A stretch of DNA of 64,000 nt from IMG/VR virus record IMGVR_UViG_3300042544_001590, positions 143,490 to 207,489 of that record. One strand, given 5' to 3'. The translations under genes were made by a program, and so were the position numbers. Positions 33,215-43,197 of this stretch are shown one piece after another (position 1 is the first letter of the stretch; each line of letters starts with the position of its first letter). Origin of the DNA: a virus. Below the pieces are notes generated by a model. It was given only the letters and a program-made list of their open reading frames with translations. It made no database searches and had not been told where the DNA came from.

Positions 33215-35295
33215 GCCGAATGGAATAATGATAAAGACTGATAAAGAGTATCCCGCAAAGAAATGTTCATCATTTCCGAGTTATAATCAAAATCAAATTC
33301 CTCAAAGATCGGTTCCGATGTTTCAGTGAGAATTGGATCACCATTCTCATCCCTCAGAACATGTTTGGATGAAAGGTTATCATAGAGGGTGTAATCATAC
33401 ACAATGCTATTGTCAACGAGGGTGTTTTCATATCCTGATTGATATTCAAAGAACAGATAATACTTCTCCAGATCAGAATATTGGTATGTATCGGGAAGAA
33501 CCAAAGGCCAACCCCAATTTGCATTGTATCCAGATAGCATGTAAGCACTCAGTCCGGTTGATTCCGTGGGTTGCTCGGTGTTTAACAACACATAGCGGTT
33601 GGAGAATTTTTCGAGGGCTACAATGGGAGTTCCCGCTGATATGATGTAGGTATCAGTGTTTATCTCATCCCCCAGATTGGTTCCAAAGATTTCTTTGGAG
33701 GAGAATCCCTTGATATCAAAATTCTCCTTAAATTTGTTATTATATCCAATCAACTTGTTCTTGCTGATTGATCCCAAGTCCAGAATACGCTTGATTTTCT
33801 CAGGATATGTGAAAAGGTTGGATTCAAACACATCATTGTCAACTCCCGTCATTTTCATTTGGGAAATCAGGGAGAATATTTCTCCTCTATCCACATCTTG
33901 GGTGTTTTCCACGAAATTGGTGATCTTTTCATAGATTTTCTTACCAAGGGTGTCATAAGAAGAACTAAGTGTTCCAAACGCCGATCCCATAAAATCATCA
34001 AACAATACCGTCTTATCCAAAAGGAATTCTTGGAATCTCAAACCCTTAAATGTCTCTTGGGCATCAAAATCTTCATTTCTCTTTTCAATGGAAATATAAT
34101 TTTTAGGATATACGTCGAAATAATCGGTGACACCAGCCAAGGAATAAGAAGTTCCCTGATCGTTAGTGGTAGTGAGGGAAGCACTCAACTGGACATAATG
34201 AACAACACTATCGATGTTGAATTTCACCTTACCTCTGGCCGAACCGTAATAAGCTCCCACATCTTCCAATTCATAATAGGAAGAATTCATAACATCGCCG
34301 CTTGACAATACTATAACATTGACATCAGAAGCGGAAAGCAAGGGGAAGTTCTTGACGCTGAAATTCTCCGAATCCTTGATCTTGACTACAAATGGGATAT
34401 CAACTTGAGCAAATTTTCTCCCATCAATGTTGAAAGAATCAATCTCATAGAATTCCCCATCCAGACCATTGCTGGTGATGGACAAATCTTCAACTTCATC
34501 ATTATCCACGATAAGAGCCGATAGAGAAATCTTGGCATTATTCCGATTGTTGAGATATTCCACACTTCTATCGAAAAACAGGTCAATGTTGATTCGGTTG
34601 ATGGAATCATCCTTGAAATGGATATCCTTGGTTCCCGATACCCCCACAAAAAATGAATTGTTGTCGCTTTCCGTGGCATTTATCAGATTGGTTCCCGATA
34701 TCTTGGCATAGACGGAAGTATTTTCAGTGGTAATGCGATCAATCTCCTGATATTGGTAGCTTGAGAGATAATTATTATAAATTTTCTCGTGGAAAGCATA
34801 GGTCTTATCCAAATGACGGAATTTATCCACATCATCGAAGTAATAATCGCTGTTGCTGCCACTGATACGATAGAATAGGCTTGTGATGGGAATGGTGGGG
34901 GGATAATATGCTCGTATTGTGATAGGATCACTAATTTGCCCCAATTTCCATGAAATATTATCATAATAGGTGGGACTATCAAAATCTACGGTGAACGTGT
35001 GCTTGAGATAATCAATGATGTGGATGATCTTGTATTCTGTGGAAATCACAGCATTGGAATAGCAATCATAGAGGGTGAAATTGACGACATATTTACCCGG
35101 ATTTTCCCAATACTTCTGAGCAGTCAGAGAAGAGGAAATCGTACCATCTCCAAAGTCCCATAAGACCCGAACATAGCTGAAATCATCCAGATCGGGAATG
35201 AACCGAAGCGGTGTCTGTTCCAAAGCATAGGAACTCAATACATTTTCGTTCTTCCAATCCAGAACATCAAATTCAATATCGCTAAAAATGCTCAT
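33211..35295 (-). CDS. PKD-domain baseplate-associated protein
   Basis: 694 residues. An N-terminal PKD domain is clear: VRVLWDFGDGTISSSLTAQK, then YWENPGKYVVNFTLYDCYSN (about 43-82). The remainder is beta-rich with a helical stretch around 480-560. Coupled to gp6 by an ATGA overlap, so it is probably built into or onto the baseplate wedge. Exact counterpart in T4 not recognised. Confidence 0.65.
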   Translation of the reverse strand: MSIFSDIEFDVLDWKNENVLSSYALEQTPLRFIPDLDDFSYVRVLWDFGDGTISSSLTAQKYWENPGKYVVNFTLYDCYSNAVISTEYKIIHIIDYLKHTFTVDFDSPTYYDNISWKLGQISDPITIRAYYPPTIPITSLFYRISGSNSDYYFDDVDKFRHLDKTYAFHEKIYNNYLSSYQYQEIDRITTENTSVYAKISGTNLINATESDNNSFFVGVSGTKDIHFKDDSINRINIDLFFDRSVEYLNNRNNAKISLSALIVDNDEVEDLSITSNGLDGEFYEIDSFNIDGRKFAQVDIPFVVKIKDSENFSVKNFPLLSASDVNVIVLSSGDVMNSSYYELEDVGAYYGSARGKVKFNIDSVVHYVQLSASLTTTNDQGTSYSLAGVTDYFDVYPKNYISIEKRNEDFDAQETFKGLRFQEFLLDKTVLFDDFMGSAFGTLSSSYDTLGKKIYEKITNFVENTQDVDRGEIFSLISQMKMTGVDNDVFESNLFTYPEKIKRILDLGSISKNKLIGYNNKFKENFDIKGFSSKEIFGTNLGDEINTDTYIISAGTPIVALEKFSNRYVLLNTEQPTESTGLSAYMLSGYNANWGWPLVLPDTYQYSDLEKYYLFFEYQSGYENTLVDNSIVYDYTLYDNLSSKHVLRDENGDPILTETSEPIFEEFDFDYNSEMMNISLRDTLYQSLSLFHSA

Positions 35296-37103
35296 TATTC
35301 GCTATCCGTGATTAGGATTCTATCTCCGATTGTTTGTGGTCTATAAAAATATGGGAACTTGAAAAATGGAAGTGTTGTGGTTTGGTTCACAAATTCCTCA
35401 TCAACCCCCTCATAGACAGGATTCCAGCTTATGAAGGAGATTCCGTTGAAAATCTCGTTTCCGTTGCGGGTTCTGATCTTGTCAACACCTTCCAATCCAA
35501 GAATTGTGGATGTCAGGTCTGATAGATCAAGTCTTTGTCCCAGAGAATTGTTGAGAGGATTGAAGAAATCCAGAATAATATTAATAATTCTCTTTTTCAG
35601 GTTTTCCTTGTTGATCTTGGAATTGGATGTGCGAACGATTTCCAGCTTGGATGTCAAATACACATCCTTATCAGCAGCTTGAGCCGAATATCCAATATCA
35701 AATGCCGTGTAGATCGGATCACGGGGAACAACTTCATGACTAAGCATCTTTTTATCGGAAGTGGAGTCGATGATTAGGTTTTTCAGGCTGTTTGAAAGGA
35801 ATGGGGGATACTCCGCATCCGTTTGAACCACGAATTTGGGAACCACGAAGATATTCACATTGTTGAAGTCACAAGAATCCGCAAAATTCACCTGATTTAG
35901 TATAACCCTGTTCGATTTGTTGGGGTCAACGCAGATACGATAAAAATAATCAATATATTCCCCAATGAATCGCTTGTTATTCACCACTTCCACCGATTGG
36001 AGAACATTGGAAAGGTTTTTGGTGAGATATGTATCATAATCCACCTCAGTCACAAGCCTAAGCTGGGAACTGAGATACTTGGGAACATTCTGGCGAATCT
36101 GATCCACTGTCTCCCCATCGGAGATTGCCGTGGAATTGGCAGTATTGGAGAAATTCAGGGTAGCATTGTTTGTCAGGTCAATTATGGATGAAGGATCGAC
36201 GGTAATCACATCATTGTAGATTGCCGTGAATTGGGAAGTGTTGAAATTGAACAATTTGTTACCATTGATGACGTTCTTGCTGATAATACCCTTGTTATTA
36301 TCACTCAGGATATAATAAACGGCAACCTGATCACCTTCGGCAAGTTTCTTACCAAACACATCATTACCGAACTTGATTTCATAATGACCATTCTCATTGA
36401 GACGAACGCTGTAATATCTATCGGAATCGGGAGTGAGGAACAGATTGTCAATCTCTTCCCATTCATACCAAGTGGCATCTCCGATTTCTTTCACATAAAC
36501 ACTGAGAGTTCCATGGGCAATGAAACGGTCATCGTTCTCATCCACCAGATTATCCACAACAACAGGGAACGTTTCAAATTCCTTACCTTCCGCTGTGTAG
36601 ATGGGGTATTCCTGAACGGTTCCCTGATACAGAATGAGATTATTTTCAATGGAATCAATTTTCTCCGATCCGCTTGTGGTTTTCTCAAAGGAGAAATCGT
36701 TCAGGACGGTGTATTGGATGTTATTGACAAGGAAATAGGAATACTTGCGGAGAGTGTAGTTCCCCGCTGCTAGAGAGGCACTGGCGGTGCAAGTAACGGG
36801 AACAAGGGACGTTTGCTTGCCCGTAGGATTGTAACCCACAAGGTTCACAATCTTGTTCATGTTTTCATAGAGCGATGTCTGGGAGAAAAGGGCTTCCGAT
36901 CCCGTCTGGTTCAAATAGAAAAGCAGGGTGTGGTAGCTGTAAGCGATAATGTCGATGAAAGAAGCCAGATTACTCCCCTCGTAATTCTGATCCGTGAATT
37001 TGGGATTCTCATTCAACCGTTGAATGATGAAATCTTTCAGGGACAACGCATCAAAGTTGATATAGGCGTTTTTGGGCAGGTTATACTCAAGAGAATCATT
37101 CAT
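35295..37103 (-). CDS. 6: Baseplate wedge protein (gp6 / baseplate J-like)
   Basis: 602 residues, near T4 gp6 (660). Features typical of the gp6 family: NYEGSNLASFIDIIAYSYHT followed by LLFYLNQTGSEALFSQTSLY, NMNKIVNLVGYNPTGKQTS, a beta-rich middle with IKFGNDVFGKKLAEGDQVAV, and DQIRQNVPKYLSSQLRLVTE, then VDYDTYLTKN. gp6 forms the dimeric ring that drives baseplate opening. Late box 6 nt before the ATG. It heads the large minus-strand baseplate operon. Confidence 0.85.
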   Translation of the reverse strand: MNDSLEYNLPKNAYINFDALSLKDFIIQRLNENPKFTDQNYEGSNLASFIDIIAYSYHTLLFYLNQTGSEALFSQTSLYENMNKIVNLVGYNPTGKQTSLVPVTCTASASLAAGNYTLRKYSYFLVNNIQYTVLNDFSFEKTTSGSEKIDSIENNLILYQGTVQEYPIYTAEGKEFETFPVVVDNLVDENDDRFIAHGTLSVYVKEIGDATWYEWEEIDNLFLTPDSDRYYSVRLNENGHYEIKFGNDVFGKKLAEGDQVAVYYILSDNNKGIISKNVINGNKLFNFNTSQFTAIYNDVITVDPSSIIDLTNNATLNFSNTANSTAISDGETVDQIRQNVPKYLSSQLRLVTEVDYDTYLTKNLSNVLQSVEVVNNKRFIGEYIDYFYRICVDPNKSNRVILNQVNFADSCDFNNVNIFVVPKFVVQTDAEYPPFLSNSLKNLIIDSTSDKKMLSHEVVPRDPIYTAFDIGYSAQAADKDVYLTSKLEIVRTSNSKINKENLKKRIINIILDFFNPLNNSLGQRLDLSDLTSTILGLEGVDKIRTRNGNEIFNGISFISWNPVYEGVDEEFVNQTTTLPFFKFPYFYRPQTIGDRILITDSE

Positions 37104-37109
37104 TGTTAT

Positions 37110-37133
37110 TATTTAGGAGGATGATATTAAATA
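37110..37133. promoter_or_regulatory. Divergent pair of late promoters
   Basis: Minus strand CTAAATA (37110-37116), 6 nt before the gp6 ATG at 37103. Plus strand TTAAATA (37127-37133), 5 nt (ATCAT) before the ATG at 37139. Confidence 0.75.
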
Positions 37134-37138
37134 ATCAT

Positions 37139-38419
37139 ATGGAATTTGATAAGCTGTATCGTGAATTGATGTTGGAGTTCTCGGAAGGAGCGATCCGTAA
37201 CATTGTGAAGAAATTCCAAAACGATGCCACGGAACAAGAAATCCGTAGAGAGGTTCAGGATTTTGAAAAGTATAAGAACGCTTTACAAAAGAAAGACCCT
37301 TTCCAATATAAATCGTGGATAGAGTTCACGGAAGCGATCCATGCTGCAAAGGGTAAGGCTGAATTTAAAAGGAAAAAAGCACCAACCCAAGATGTTGTTG
37401 CCAATCAGGATGATATCATAGCCGATGATGAGAACGTGACCATCTATCGGGGAGATTCCCAAGACAAGTGCGTGTTATATGGAAAGGGTTATTCTTTCTG
37501 TATCTCAAGACAGGTTGGAGGTAATATGTTCTCTAACTATCGTTTGGGTAAAGAATCTACATTCTATTTCATATATTTCAAGAAGAAACCGAAGAGTGCG
37601 GTTGACCATATTATGGTGTTGGATCATACCAAGCATGGGTATGAATGGACTTTTGCCGATAATGATACTAAAAAGGTGAATGGTGGGTGGGATGAGGTGG
37701 TGGGTAAATATCCAGAATTAAAGAAATATGAAAAATTATTAGTTAATAAAAAGTTGGATGATGAAGAGAGTGAATTTATAAAAGTGTTAAAGAATTTTTC
37801 TAAAAATCCAAGATTAGAAAATTTTAATAAATTCTCTTATGAACAAAAAGCACAAGCTCTTAAAAGTGTTGTTGATTTAAGTGATCAAATATGGAACGCT
37901 TTAGATTCTACTTTGAGAAATGAATTTTTGAGCATAGGTCCAAATTTAACAAAACATCAAGCATTTAATCTTAAACCTAATGAAATTGAACGGTATAAAA
38001 AAACAAGAAATCTTTCCAGACAACATTTAATTGATGATTATAAATATAAGGAAAATATATTTGATTTTTCAGATGATGAAAGATTGGCATTGGAGTATAT
38101 GGAAAAAGTTGGAAGTTCAAAATTTTTCAAAGATGATAGATTATCTAATAAAAAATTAAAGTTTGAAACATCTAATGATTATGAAAGGTCTATTTATGAC
38201 TTGGTTTTTGATGAAAACGGTGCATTAGTGACATATCAAAATATTGTAAGAGATGTTTTTGGGGGGAATCCAGATGATGTTTTATACATAAAGTATGATA
38301 CGAATGGAAATATTATTAATATTGAATCAAGCTATGATGATATTGAAGATACTTCAAATTATAATGAATCTATCCATTTTGATAAATATTATCAAAAGAT
38401 AATGTCAAGTCTCTTTTAA
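37139..38419 (+). CDS. Chimeric injected-protein candidate with capsid-targeting-like N-terminus
   Basis: 426 residues from ATG 37139. MEFDKLYRELMLEFSEG is the shared peptide, with MLE as a weaker protease-like site. Residues about 80-205 carry a domain I have seen repeated in phage proteins: VTIYRGDSQDKCVLYGKGYS, FCISRQVGGNMFSNYRLG, TFYFIYFKKKPKSAVDHIMV and EWTFADNDTKKVNGGWDEVV. From about 37730 the DNA turns sharply AT-rich and the protein becomes Lys/Asn/Asp-rich, as if a second module had been joined. The polyvalent phage effectors of Iyer and Aravind have this multi-domain style. Catalytic function not identified. Confidence 0.65.
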   Translation: MEFDKLYRELMLEFSEGAIRNIVKKFQNDATEQEIRREVQDFEKYKNALQKKDPFQYKSWIEFTEAIHAAKGKAEFKRKKAPTQDVVANQDDIIADDENVTIYRGDSQDKCVLYGKGYSFCISRQVGGNMFSNYRLGKESTFYFIYFKKKPKSAVDHIMVLDHTKHGYEWTFADNDTKKVNGGWDEVVGKYPELKKYEKLLVNKKLDDEESEFIKVLKNFSKNPRLENFNKFSYEQKAQALKSVVDLSDQIWNALDSTLRNEFLSIGPNLTKHQAFNLKPNEIERYKKTRNLSRQHLIDDYKYKENIFDFSDDERLALEYMEKVGSSKFFKDDRLSNKKLKFETSNDYERSIYDLVFDENGALVTYQNIVRDVFGGNPDDVLYIKYDTNGNIINIESSYDDIEDTSNYNESIHFDKYYQKIMSSLF

Positions 38420-38901
38420 ATAATTGAATAACCCGTGGAATTCAGCTTCGATTTCAGGGAAAGCCCCTTGACACCCAGAGATGGAACATCAATTTGCAGA
38501 GACACATCATATTCCTGCGCGTCCTCATTACCCACAACACTCACGTTTCTCACGACAATGCGTGGTTCCGAACGGGGTAATTTCCGTTCAATGTCATCCT
38601 GAATGTCTTCCGCTGTGAATTCATCCACTGGTTCAAACAGATAGCGTCTCAGATCAATGCCAAAGGTTGGATTGAGTATCTTTTGACCGGGAGATGTAAG
38701 GAAAGCATTGGAAATGCTTGTCTTGATGGCTTCCACATCGAAAATAGCCTGAATATCCTTCAGTTGCTCTTTGCGATTGAGTTGGTTGTTGAAAGAATAC
38801 GAAGGTTCCAGATCAAACGACACATCCTTGTAGAGATAATCGTTTTTCAGGGATACTTCATCAATCTTGGATGCTTGAAGTGATTTGATTTTGATGTTCA
38901 T
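38416..38901 (-). CDS. 25: Baseplate wedge protein (gp25-like)
   Basis: 161 residues. The gp25/lysozyme-like fold is shown by AIKTSISNAFLTSPGQKILN, PTFGIDLRRYLFEPVDEFTA and the following helix-strand pattern. It joins baseplate wedges to the sheath. Compared with T4 gp25 (132) it has a longer N-terminus with DVSFDLEPSYSF. It shares a TTAA with the convergent gene end and abuts the CTS-type gene upstream. Confidence 0.85.
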   Translation of the reverse strand: MNIKIKSLQASKIDEVSLKNDYLYKDVSFDLEPSYSFNNQLNRKEQLKDIQAIFDVEAIKTSISNAFLTSPGQKILNPTFGIDLRRYLFEPVDEFTAEDIQDDIERKLPRSEPRIVVRNVSVVGNEDAQEYDVSLQIDVPSLGVKGLSLKSKLNSTGYSII

Positions 38902-40740
38902 TTACCAATTCTTGCAGCTTTCGGCTTTGGGGGTTCCGGGTTTCGCTTTATCGCAACCATGTCTTGCTCGAAATGCTTTCTTTCTATCAGTGTTTCCACT
39001 ATCACCAGTTGCTTTCACACCTTTTTGTCCAAAATGGATTCTTTTATAACCCGAACCATCGGGGTCTTTTACACATTTAGTATATTTTTTACCCTTACGA
39101 TCACTGGATGCTTTTTGAGTAACTTTGGTGCATTTCTTGGATTTTTCTAAGAACACGGCAACTTCCTGAAGATCAATCATGAAGTCGTTGATATCAACAT
39201 TGAAAGATGATGCGTATTTGTTTGCCAATTCATCAAAGGATTCGTTCACCGTTCCTTCATCTCTCATTCCTTGCACGGTGGACAACAATTGCGTTGCACT
39301 GTTAGCACCACTTCTGGTTATAGACCAAAATCCCTTGAGTCGTGAATTGATAATATCCTTGGATGTTTTATTAAATGGTAAATTCTTGACAAGTTTCTTT
39401 AATTCTGGGATGGCGGCATTCCATTGATCCTTTGACTTGATTTCTTCCAATTTCTTGATGAACTCTTCCATTGCCATATAACGGGGATCAACATCCAAAT
39501 TCTCCAAAGGAATGGTTTTTCTTTCCATACCTCGACCCGCAATGGAATTGAAGAATTTTTGTAATGATTGTGCTGGAAGTTCTCCGACTCTCCGCATCAC
39601 TCCAATGTTTATGTTGCGATTCAATGTGCGGGGATCAAAATTTTCCAATCCTCTATCGAATCGATTTACATGATAATCAATAAATGAAAATATGGGATTA
39701 TCATCAGTTGTTAATTTTTTCAATAATCCCAATTTATAAAGAAAATCTGTTTTATTAACATTTAAAAAATCAACCCCGGTGGGTATTTCACTATCTGATA
39801 TTCCATGCTCTATTTTTAACATATCCAATATCCCTGCTGCTTTGTTGTTGATTAAACTTTTCACCTTCGCCAATACAGTATCATTGGATTTCATATTGTT
39901 GGATGTTTTTGTTTCTATTTTTGAATTTATTTCTTCAAATCGTTCATCCGCAGCGTTTGAAGCCTTTATAGCATTTATCAATTTTTTTTCAGCATCTTCT
40001 AATTTACTTTGAACGGAAGATAATTTTTTAACATCTTGTAAAAGAATAGATAATTCTATCTCCGCTTGCTGGATTTGACCGCTTAGGGTTTCCTTTTTTT
40101 CTTTAATCCTAGTATTCTTTTTTTCGGTTTTTTTTCTTTGGATAAAGGATTTGATTTGATCGATTCTATCACTACCATATAAAGAACTATCAAGAATTTC
40201 TTTGAGTCTATTCACTTCGTCTCTCGCATCCGAAGCTTGTCCCGCTCTTTTTTGTTGAGAGACGAGAGCATTATTCCACTCTTTTTCATTATCATCATTT
40301 ATAGTATCTATTCTTAATCCTCCTACCAGTTTAATTTTACCATCTATATCTTCTTTCTTTTCACCGCTGTATATTTTTTTAAAATCTTCAAAGAATGTTT
40401 TGGAATTGAATAGGATTGCAAAAGCATTAGCCATTTCTCTATCTCGCGCAGCTTTCAATTCATAGGTATCCTGTTGACTAACACCTTTGGAGGTGTCATA
40501 AAGATATTTTTTCATCTGATCTATTGGTTTTTGCTTTTCAAAATTGTCAACTTTGCCAACAGGACTGGACGAATAACCAGAGGAAGTTGATGCTCCAGCA
40601 ACTCCCCCATCGGCTGTAATACCAGCTTGTTGCCCACTGATATTCTGTGGTCCTATATTTCGTTGCGCCCTAAAATACGCATCTCCCCCGCGAGTTCCCT
40701 TTGCTTCCAGCGCCAAATTATATAAATCATCAAAGTTCAT
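38902..40740 (-). CDS. Large late protein with capsid-targeting-like N-terminus and Cys-rich end
   Basis: 612 residues. MNFDDLYNLALEAKGTRGG matches the shared peptide. Then come a Gly/Ser/Ala-rich linker (about 30-65), a long coiled coil (about 170-285, ending KLINAIKASNAADERFEEIN), a globular part, and a Cys-containing C-terminal domain KRIHFGQKGVKATGDSGNTD followed by RARHGCDKAKPG. The last resembles a small uncharacterised domain (DUF5872-like, by memory). The centre is more AT-rich than either end, suggesting a composite gene. I infer a head-internal or capsid-associated protein. Confidence 0.65.
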   Translation of the reverse strand: MNFDDLYNLALEAKGTRGGDAYFRAQRNIGPQNISGQQAGITADGGVAGASTSSGYSSSPVGKVDNFEKQKPIDQMKKYLYDTSKGVSQQDTYELKAARDREMANAFAILFNSKTFFEDFKKIYSGEKKEDIDGKIKLVGGLRIDTINDDNEKEWNNALVSQQKRAGQASDARDEVNRLKEILDSSLYGSDRIDQIKSFIQRKKTEKKNTRIKEKKETLSGQIQQAEIELSILLQDVKKLSSVQSKLEDAEKKLINAIKASNAADERFEEINSKIETKTSNNMKSNDTVLAKVKSLINNKAAGILDMLKIEHGISDSEIPTGVDFLNVNKTDFLYKLGLLKKLTTDDNPIFSFIDYHVNRFDRGLENFDPRTLNRNINIGVMRRVGELPAQSLQKFFNSIAGRGMERKTIPLENLDVDPRYMAMEEFIKKLEEIKSKDQWNAAIPELKKLVKNLPFNKTSKDIINSRLKGFWSITRSGANSATQLLSTVQGMRDEGTVNESFDELANKYASSFNVDINDFMIDLQEVAVFLEKSKKCTKVTQKASSDRKGKKYTKCVKDPDGSGYKRIHFGQKGVKATGDSGNTDRKKAFRARHGCDKAKPGTPKAESCKNW

Positions 40741-40745
40741 ACTAT

Positions 40746-40768
40746 TATTTAGAACAAATGACTAAATA
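40746..40768. promoter_or_regulatory. Divergent pair of late promoters
   Basis: Minus strand CTAAATA (40746-40752), 5 nt before the ATG at 40740. Plus strand CTAAATA (40762-40768), then ATCCT and the ATG at 40774. Confidence 0.78.
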
Positions 40769-40773
40769 ATCCT

Positions 40774-41541
40774 ATGGGCAAGAAATTTGATGCTATCTAT
40801 GAAGCTGTTGTGAGTCGTTCCGAAGTGGGGGGTTATCTTCCCGGCGATATCATAAAATTTAGGGATGGATATAAAAACACGGAAACTTACAAGTATATGC
40901 CATTCACTCTCAGGAAAGAAGTGGATGAATTGGCGACTTGCGGATTGAACATCAAAGTCGTTCAGGTTGGAGACAAACAATCAGGATATTCCATTGGAAA
41001 TCAATTCAAACCAGCATCCCAGATCGTTCTCACCATTGCTGCTGATCATGGTGGTGGTAGAACTTATGGTAGAGTGGTTGTCTGTCCCGCCATGGTTGAT
41101 ATGGTGGATGTGAGCGCAGGAGTTCCGGTTCCCGATCAATTCAAGCGCAAGGATACTGTCATCATCAAGCCCAAACCCTTAAAAATTGATCCAAAGATCA
41201 TCACCAATGTCACTGACAAGGGAAATGGTAAGAATACCCCCACCGATCTGAAATTGGCGGGAGAATCCAAGGCTTGGGAATCCACCAAGGAATTGGCTGA
41301 TTTGTATATGGAATCTTTGGGGGAGGTTCCCCTGAGAAATATGCCTCCAGAAAAATCTTTAGGGGAGGTTCCTCGGCGTGATCCGAACACACAACCCCCA
41401 ACAAAAAACAGATTGAATTTGCTTTATGATAGATTACCAGAACTTAAAAAAGCTATAGAAGATGTGAGGTATGGTTCTTTTAAAGAGTTCTATAACAAAA
41501 TTTCAGAGTTTAAGGATTTTCTTGATAACGAGTTTGTTTAA
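40774..41541 (+). CDS. Late protein with capsid-targeting-like N-terminus
   Basis: 255 residues. MGKKFDAIYEAVVSRSEVGG begins like the shared peptide but lacks a clear I/L-x-E site nearby. GGYLPGDIIKFRDGYKNTET and VQVGDKQSGYSIGNQFKPAS form a beta-rich domain that I associate with T4-like virion proteins. There is a short internal repeat (ESLGEVPLRN then KSLGEVPRRD, about 189-209). After it the DNA is more AT-rich and ends in a second FDxxY-like helix (FKEFYNKISEFKDFLDNEF). Probable virion component. Confidence 0.65.
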   Translation: MGKKFDAIYEAVVSRSEVGGYLPGDIIKFRDGYKNTETYKYMPFTLRKEVDELATCGLNIKVVQVGDKQSGYSIGNQFKPASQIVLTIAADHGGGRTYGRVVVCPAMVDMVDVSAGVPVPDQFKRKDTVIIKPKPLKIDPKIITNVTDKGNGKNTPTDLKLAGESKAWESTKELADLYMESLGEVPLRNMPPEKSLGEVPRRDPNTQPPTKNRLNLLYDRLPELKKAIEDVRYGSFKEFYNKISEFKDFLDNEFV

Positions 41542-41569
41542 AAATAACAATCAAATAATAAATAACATC

Positions 41570-42286
41570 ATGGCACAATATAATAACAAAGATCAGCGCA
41601 ATCTGGAAGAACTCCTTGAAGAAGGGTGGATGGATCGTCTCAAGGCACGGGGAGCCGAAGCTTTGGGTTCCGTCAAAGGAGTGGGGCAACAAATCAAAGG
41701 TGGCTTTCAACAAGCTGCTGGCAGTGGCTTGAGTAAGGCTGGAGATTGGCTTGAAAGCGATAAGATTTCTCGTAAAGGGGATAAATACACGCAACAAGGT
41801 CAAAAAAGTGAGCGAGAAGGAAGCGTCTCTGGTCACAATGCCAAAGTCCAGTATCTTCAGAAGAATATTGACAAACGTATTGACTCATTTGTTGCCGATA
41901 TCAAAAATGATATTAAAAAGCTTGGTCTGGACATTGGTAACATTGAAATCGTGTCTGGTATCAATGCTGCTCTTGGACAACTCAAGAAAAGCGTGAGCGG
42001 TGCAACACCTCCTCCTTTACCACAACAATCTGGCGCAACACCTCCTCCTTTACCCCAACAATCTGGCGCAACACCCCCACCACTTCCAAAACAACAAACA
42101 CCGGAGCCAGAAGAGGATGAGCCGGAAAATCCCGTGGAATACTCTTACAGAAAAGCTATTAGTAGGAAGAAAAAAACACAACCAAACACTAATCCCCGTA
42201 AAAGTAAGGTGAGAAAAGACCCATTTGCAAAATATGCCGCTCCCGAACAGGAAGAGGATTTGGACAAGATGTTTTGGGAACGCTAA
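41570..42286 (+). CDS. Late protein with capsid-targeting-like N-terminus and Pro-rich repeats
   Basis: 238 residues from ATG 41570. MAQYNNKDQRNLEELLEEGW carries candidate sites LLE and LEE. A helical amphipathic region is followed by three copies of an 11-residue Pro-rich unit (GATPPPLPQQS) and a basic C-terminus (KAISRKKKTQPNTNPRKSKV) ending DLDKMFWER. The composition is that of a small internal or scaffold-like protein. It converges with the clamp-loader gene, sharing CTAA. Confidence 0.65.
   Translation: MAQYNNKDQRNLEELLEEGWMDRLKARGAEALGSVKGVGQQIKGGFQQAAGSGLSKAGDWLESDKISRKGDKYTQQGQKSEREGSVSGHNAKVQYLQKNIDKRIDSFVADIKNDIKKLGLDIGNIEIVSGINAALGQLKKSVSGATPPPLPQQSGATPPPLPQQSGATPPPLPKQQTPEPEEDEPENPVEYSYRKAISRKKKTQPNTNPRKSKVRKDPFAKYAAPEQEEDLDKMFWER
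41999..42097 (+). repeat. Three 33-bp tandem repeats (Pro-rich linker)
   Basis: Units at 41999-42031, 42032-42064 and 42065-42097 encode GATPPPLPQQS, the same again, and a diverged GATPPPLPKQQ. The first two are nearly identical in DNA, which points to recent duplication. Confidence 0.85.
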
Positions 42287-43197
42287 AACAATTCCTCAAG
42301 CTGTAACAAGCAAGCAATACCACAAATCTCCCTGTCCGTAACGGATATCATCTTAAACAGGTTCTCCGCAATGATAAGGATAGCCTGTTTTTTTGTGGTA
42401 TCATCCAAGGATAAATCATAAAAATAGTTCAACAGGTCTTTCAGAAGGGATTCGTGATCGGAATCGAACAATTCCTCGTTCTCAATCAGAAATTTGCGTG
42501 TTTTCAGGGTATCTCCCGATTTGAGATTGGTGTAAATCAAATCCATCACCTGATTGGTGTCTTTTTTCGTCTCAATGGAGAGAATCCCTGATTTTGAATA
42601 TTTTTCCAATTCATTGATACATTTCCTGATATCGGGATAATGGCTTTTGATCAGGGCAACCAATGGTTTCTTCTGATCATCAGGAATCTCAATTTCCTCT
42701 TTTTTCAGAATCTCCAGACACCTACGAGTAACATCTTTCAGGGATGTGTGGAGTGTGAGACTCTGGCAACGCGATTGGAGGGCGGGAATGATGCGATGCT
42801 TGTAATTGCCCGTGAGAATGAAACGTGTGGTGGATGAATAGGATTCCATGACATTCCTCAAAATTGCCATGGAACTTTTTGATAGATAATCAGCCTCATC
42901 CAAAATGACAATTTTCAATCCCCCGTCAAAGCTCTTCGTTTGGGAGAATCCGATAACTTTATCCCTGATCGTATCCACCCCATTCTCATCGGAAGCGTTA
43001 ATGTAAAGATAATCACAATTTAGGATATCCTTTGCCAATATTTTGGCCAATGTTGTTTTACCAACACCACAAACCCCCGTCAATAATAGATTTGGAACAT
43101 CTTTACCAAAATCTTCGATGATTTTTCTGGTGGTGTCATCCACCATTAAATCGTCTAGCGTCTGTGGTCTGTAACGTTCTGTCCAAGGATTGCTCAT
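42283..43197 (-). CDS. 44: Clamp-loader ATPase (gp44-like)
   Basis: 304 residues, near T4 gp44 (319). An AAA+ ATPase that opens the sliding clamp and places it on primed DNA. Walker A GVCGVGKT (41-48), Walker B IVILDEAD (96-103), sensor 1 FILTGNYKHRI (126-136), arginine-finger motif QSRCQSL (141-147). Its partner clamp is encoded at 12898. No recognisable gp62 subunit lies in this window. Unusually it is in a minus-strand operon with nucleotide-sugar genes and not with the other replication genes. Confidence 0.92.
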   Translation of the reverse strand: MSNPWTERYRPQTLDDLMVDDTTRKIIEDFGKDVPNLLLTGVCGVGKTTLAKILAKDILNCDYLYINASDENGVDTIRDKVIGFSQTKSFDGGLKIVILDEADYLSKSSMAILRNVMESYSSTTRFILTGNYKHRIIPALQSRCQSLTLHTSLKDVTRRCLEILKKEEIEIPDDQKKPLVALIKSHYPDIRKCINELEKYSKSGILSIETKKDTNQVMDLIYTNLKSGDTLKTRKFLIENEELFDSDHESLLKDLLNYFYDLSLDDTTKKQAILIIAENLFKMISVTDREICGIACLLQLEELF

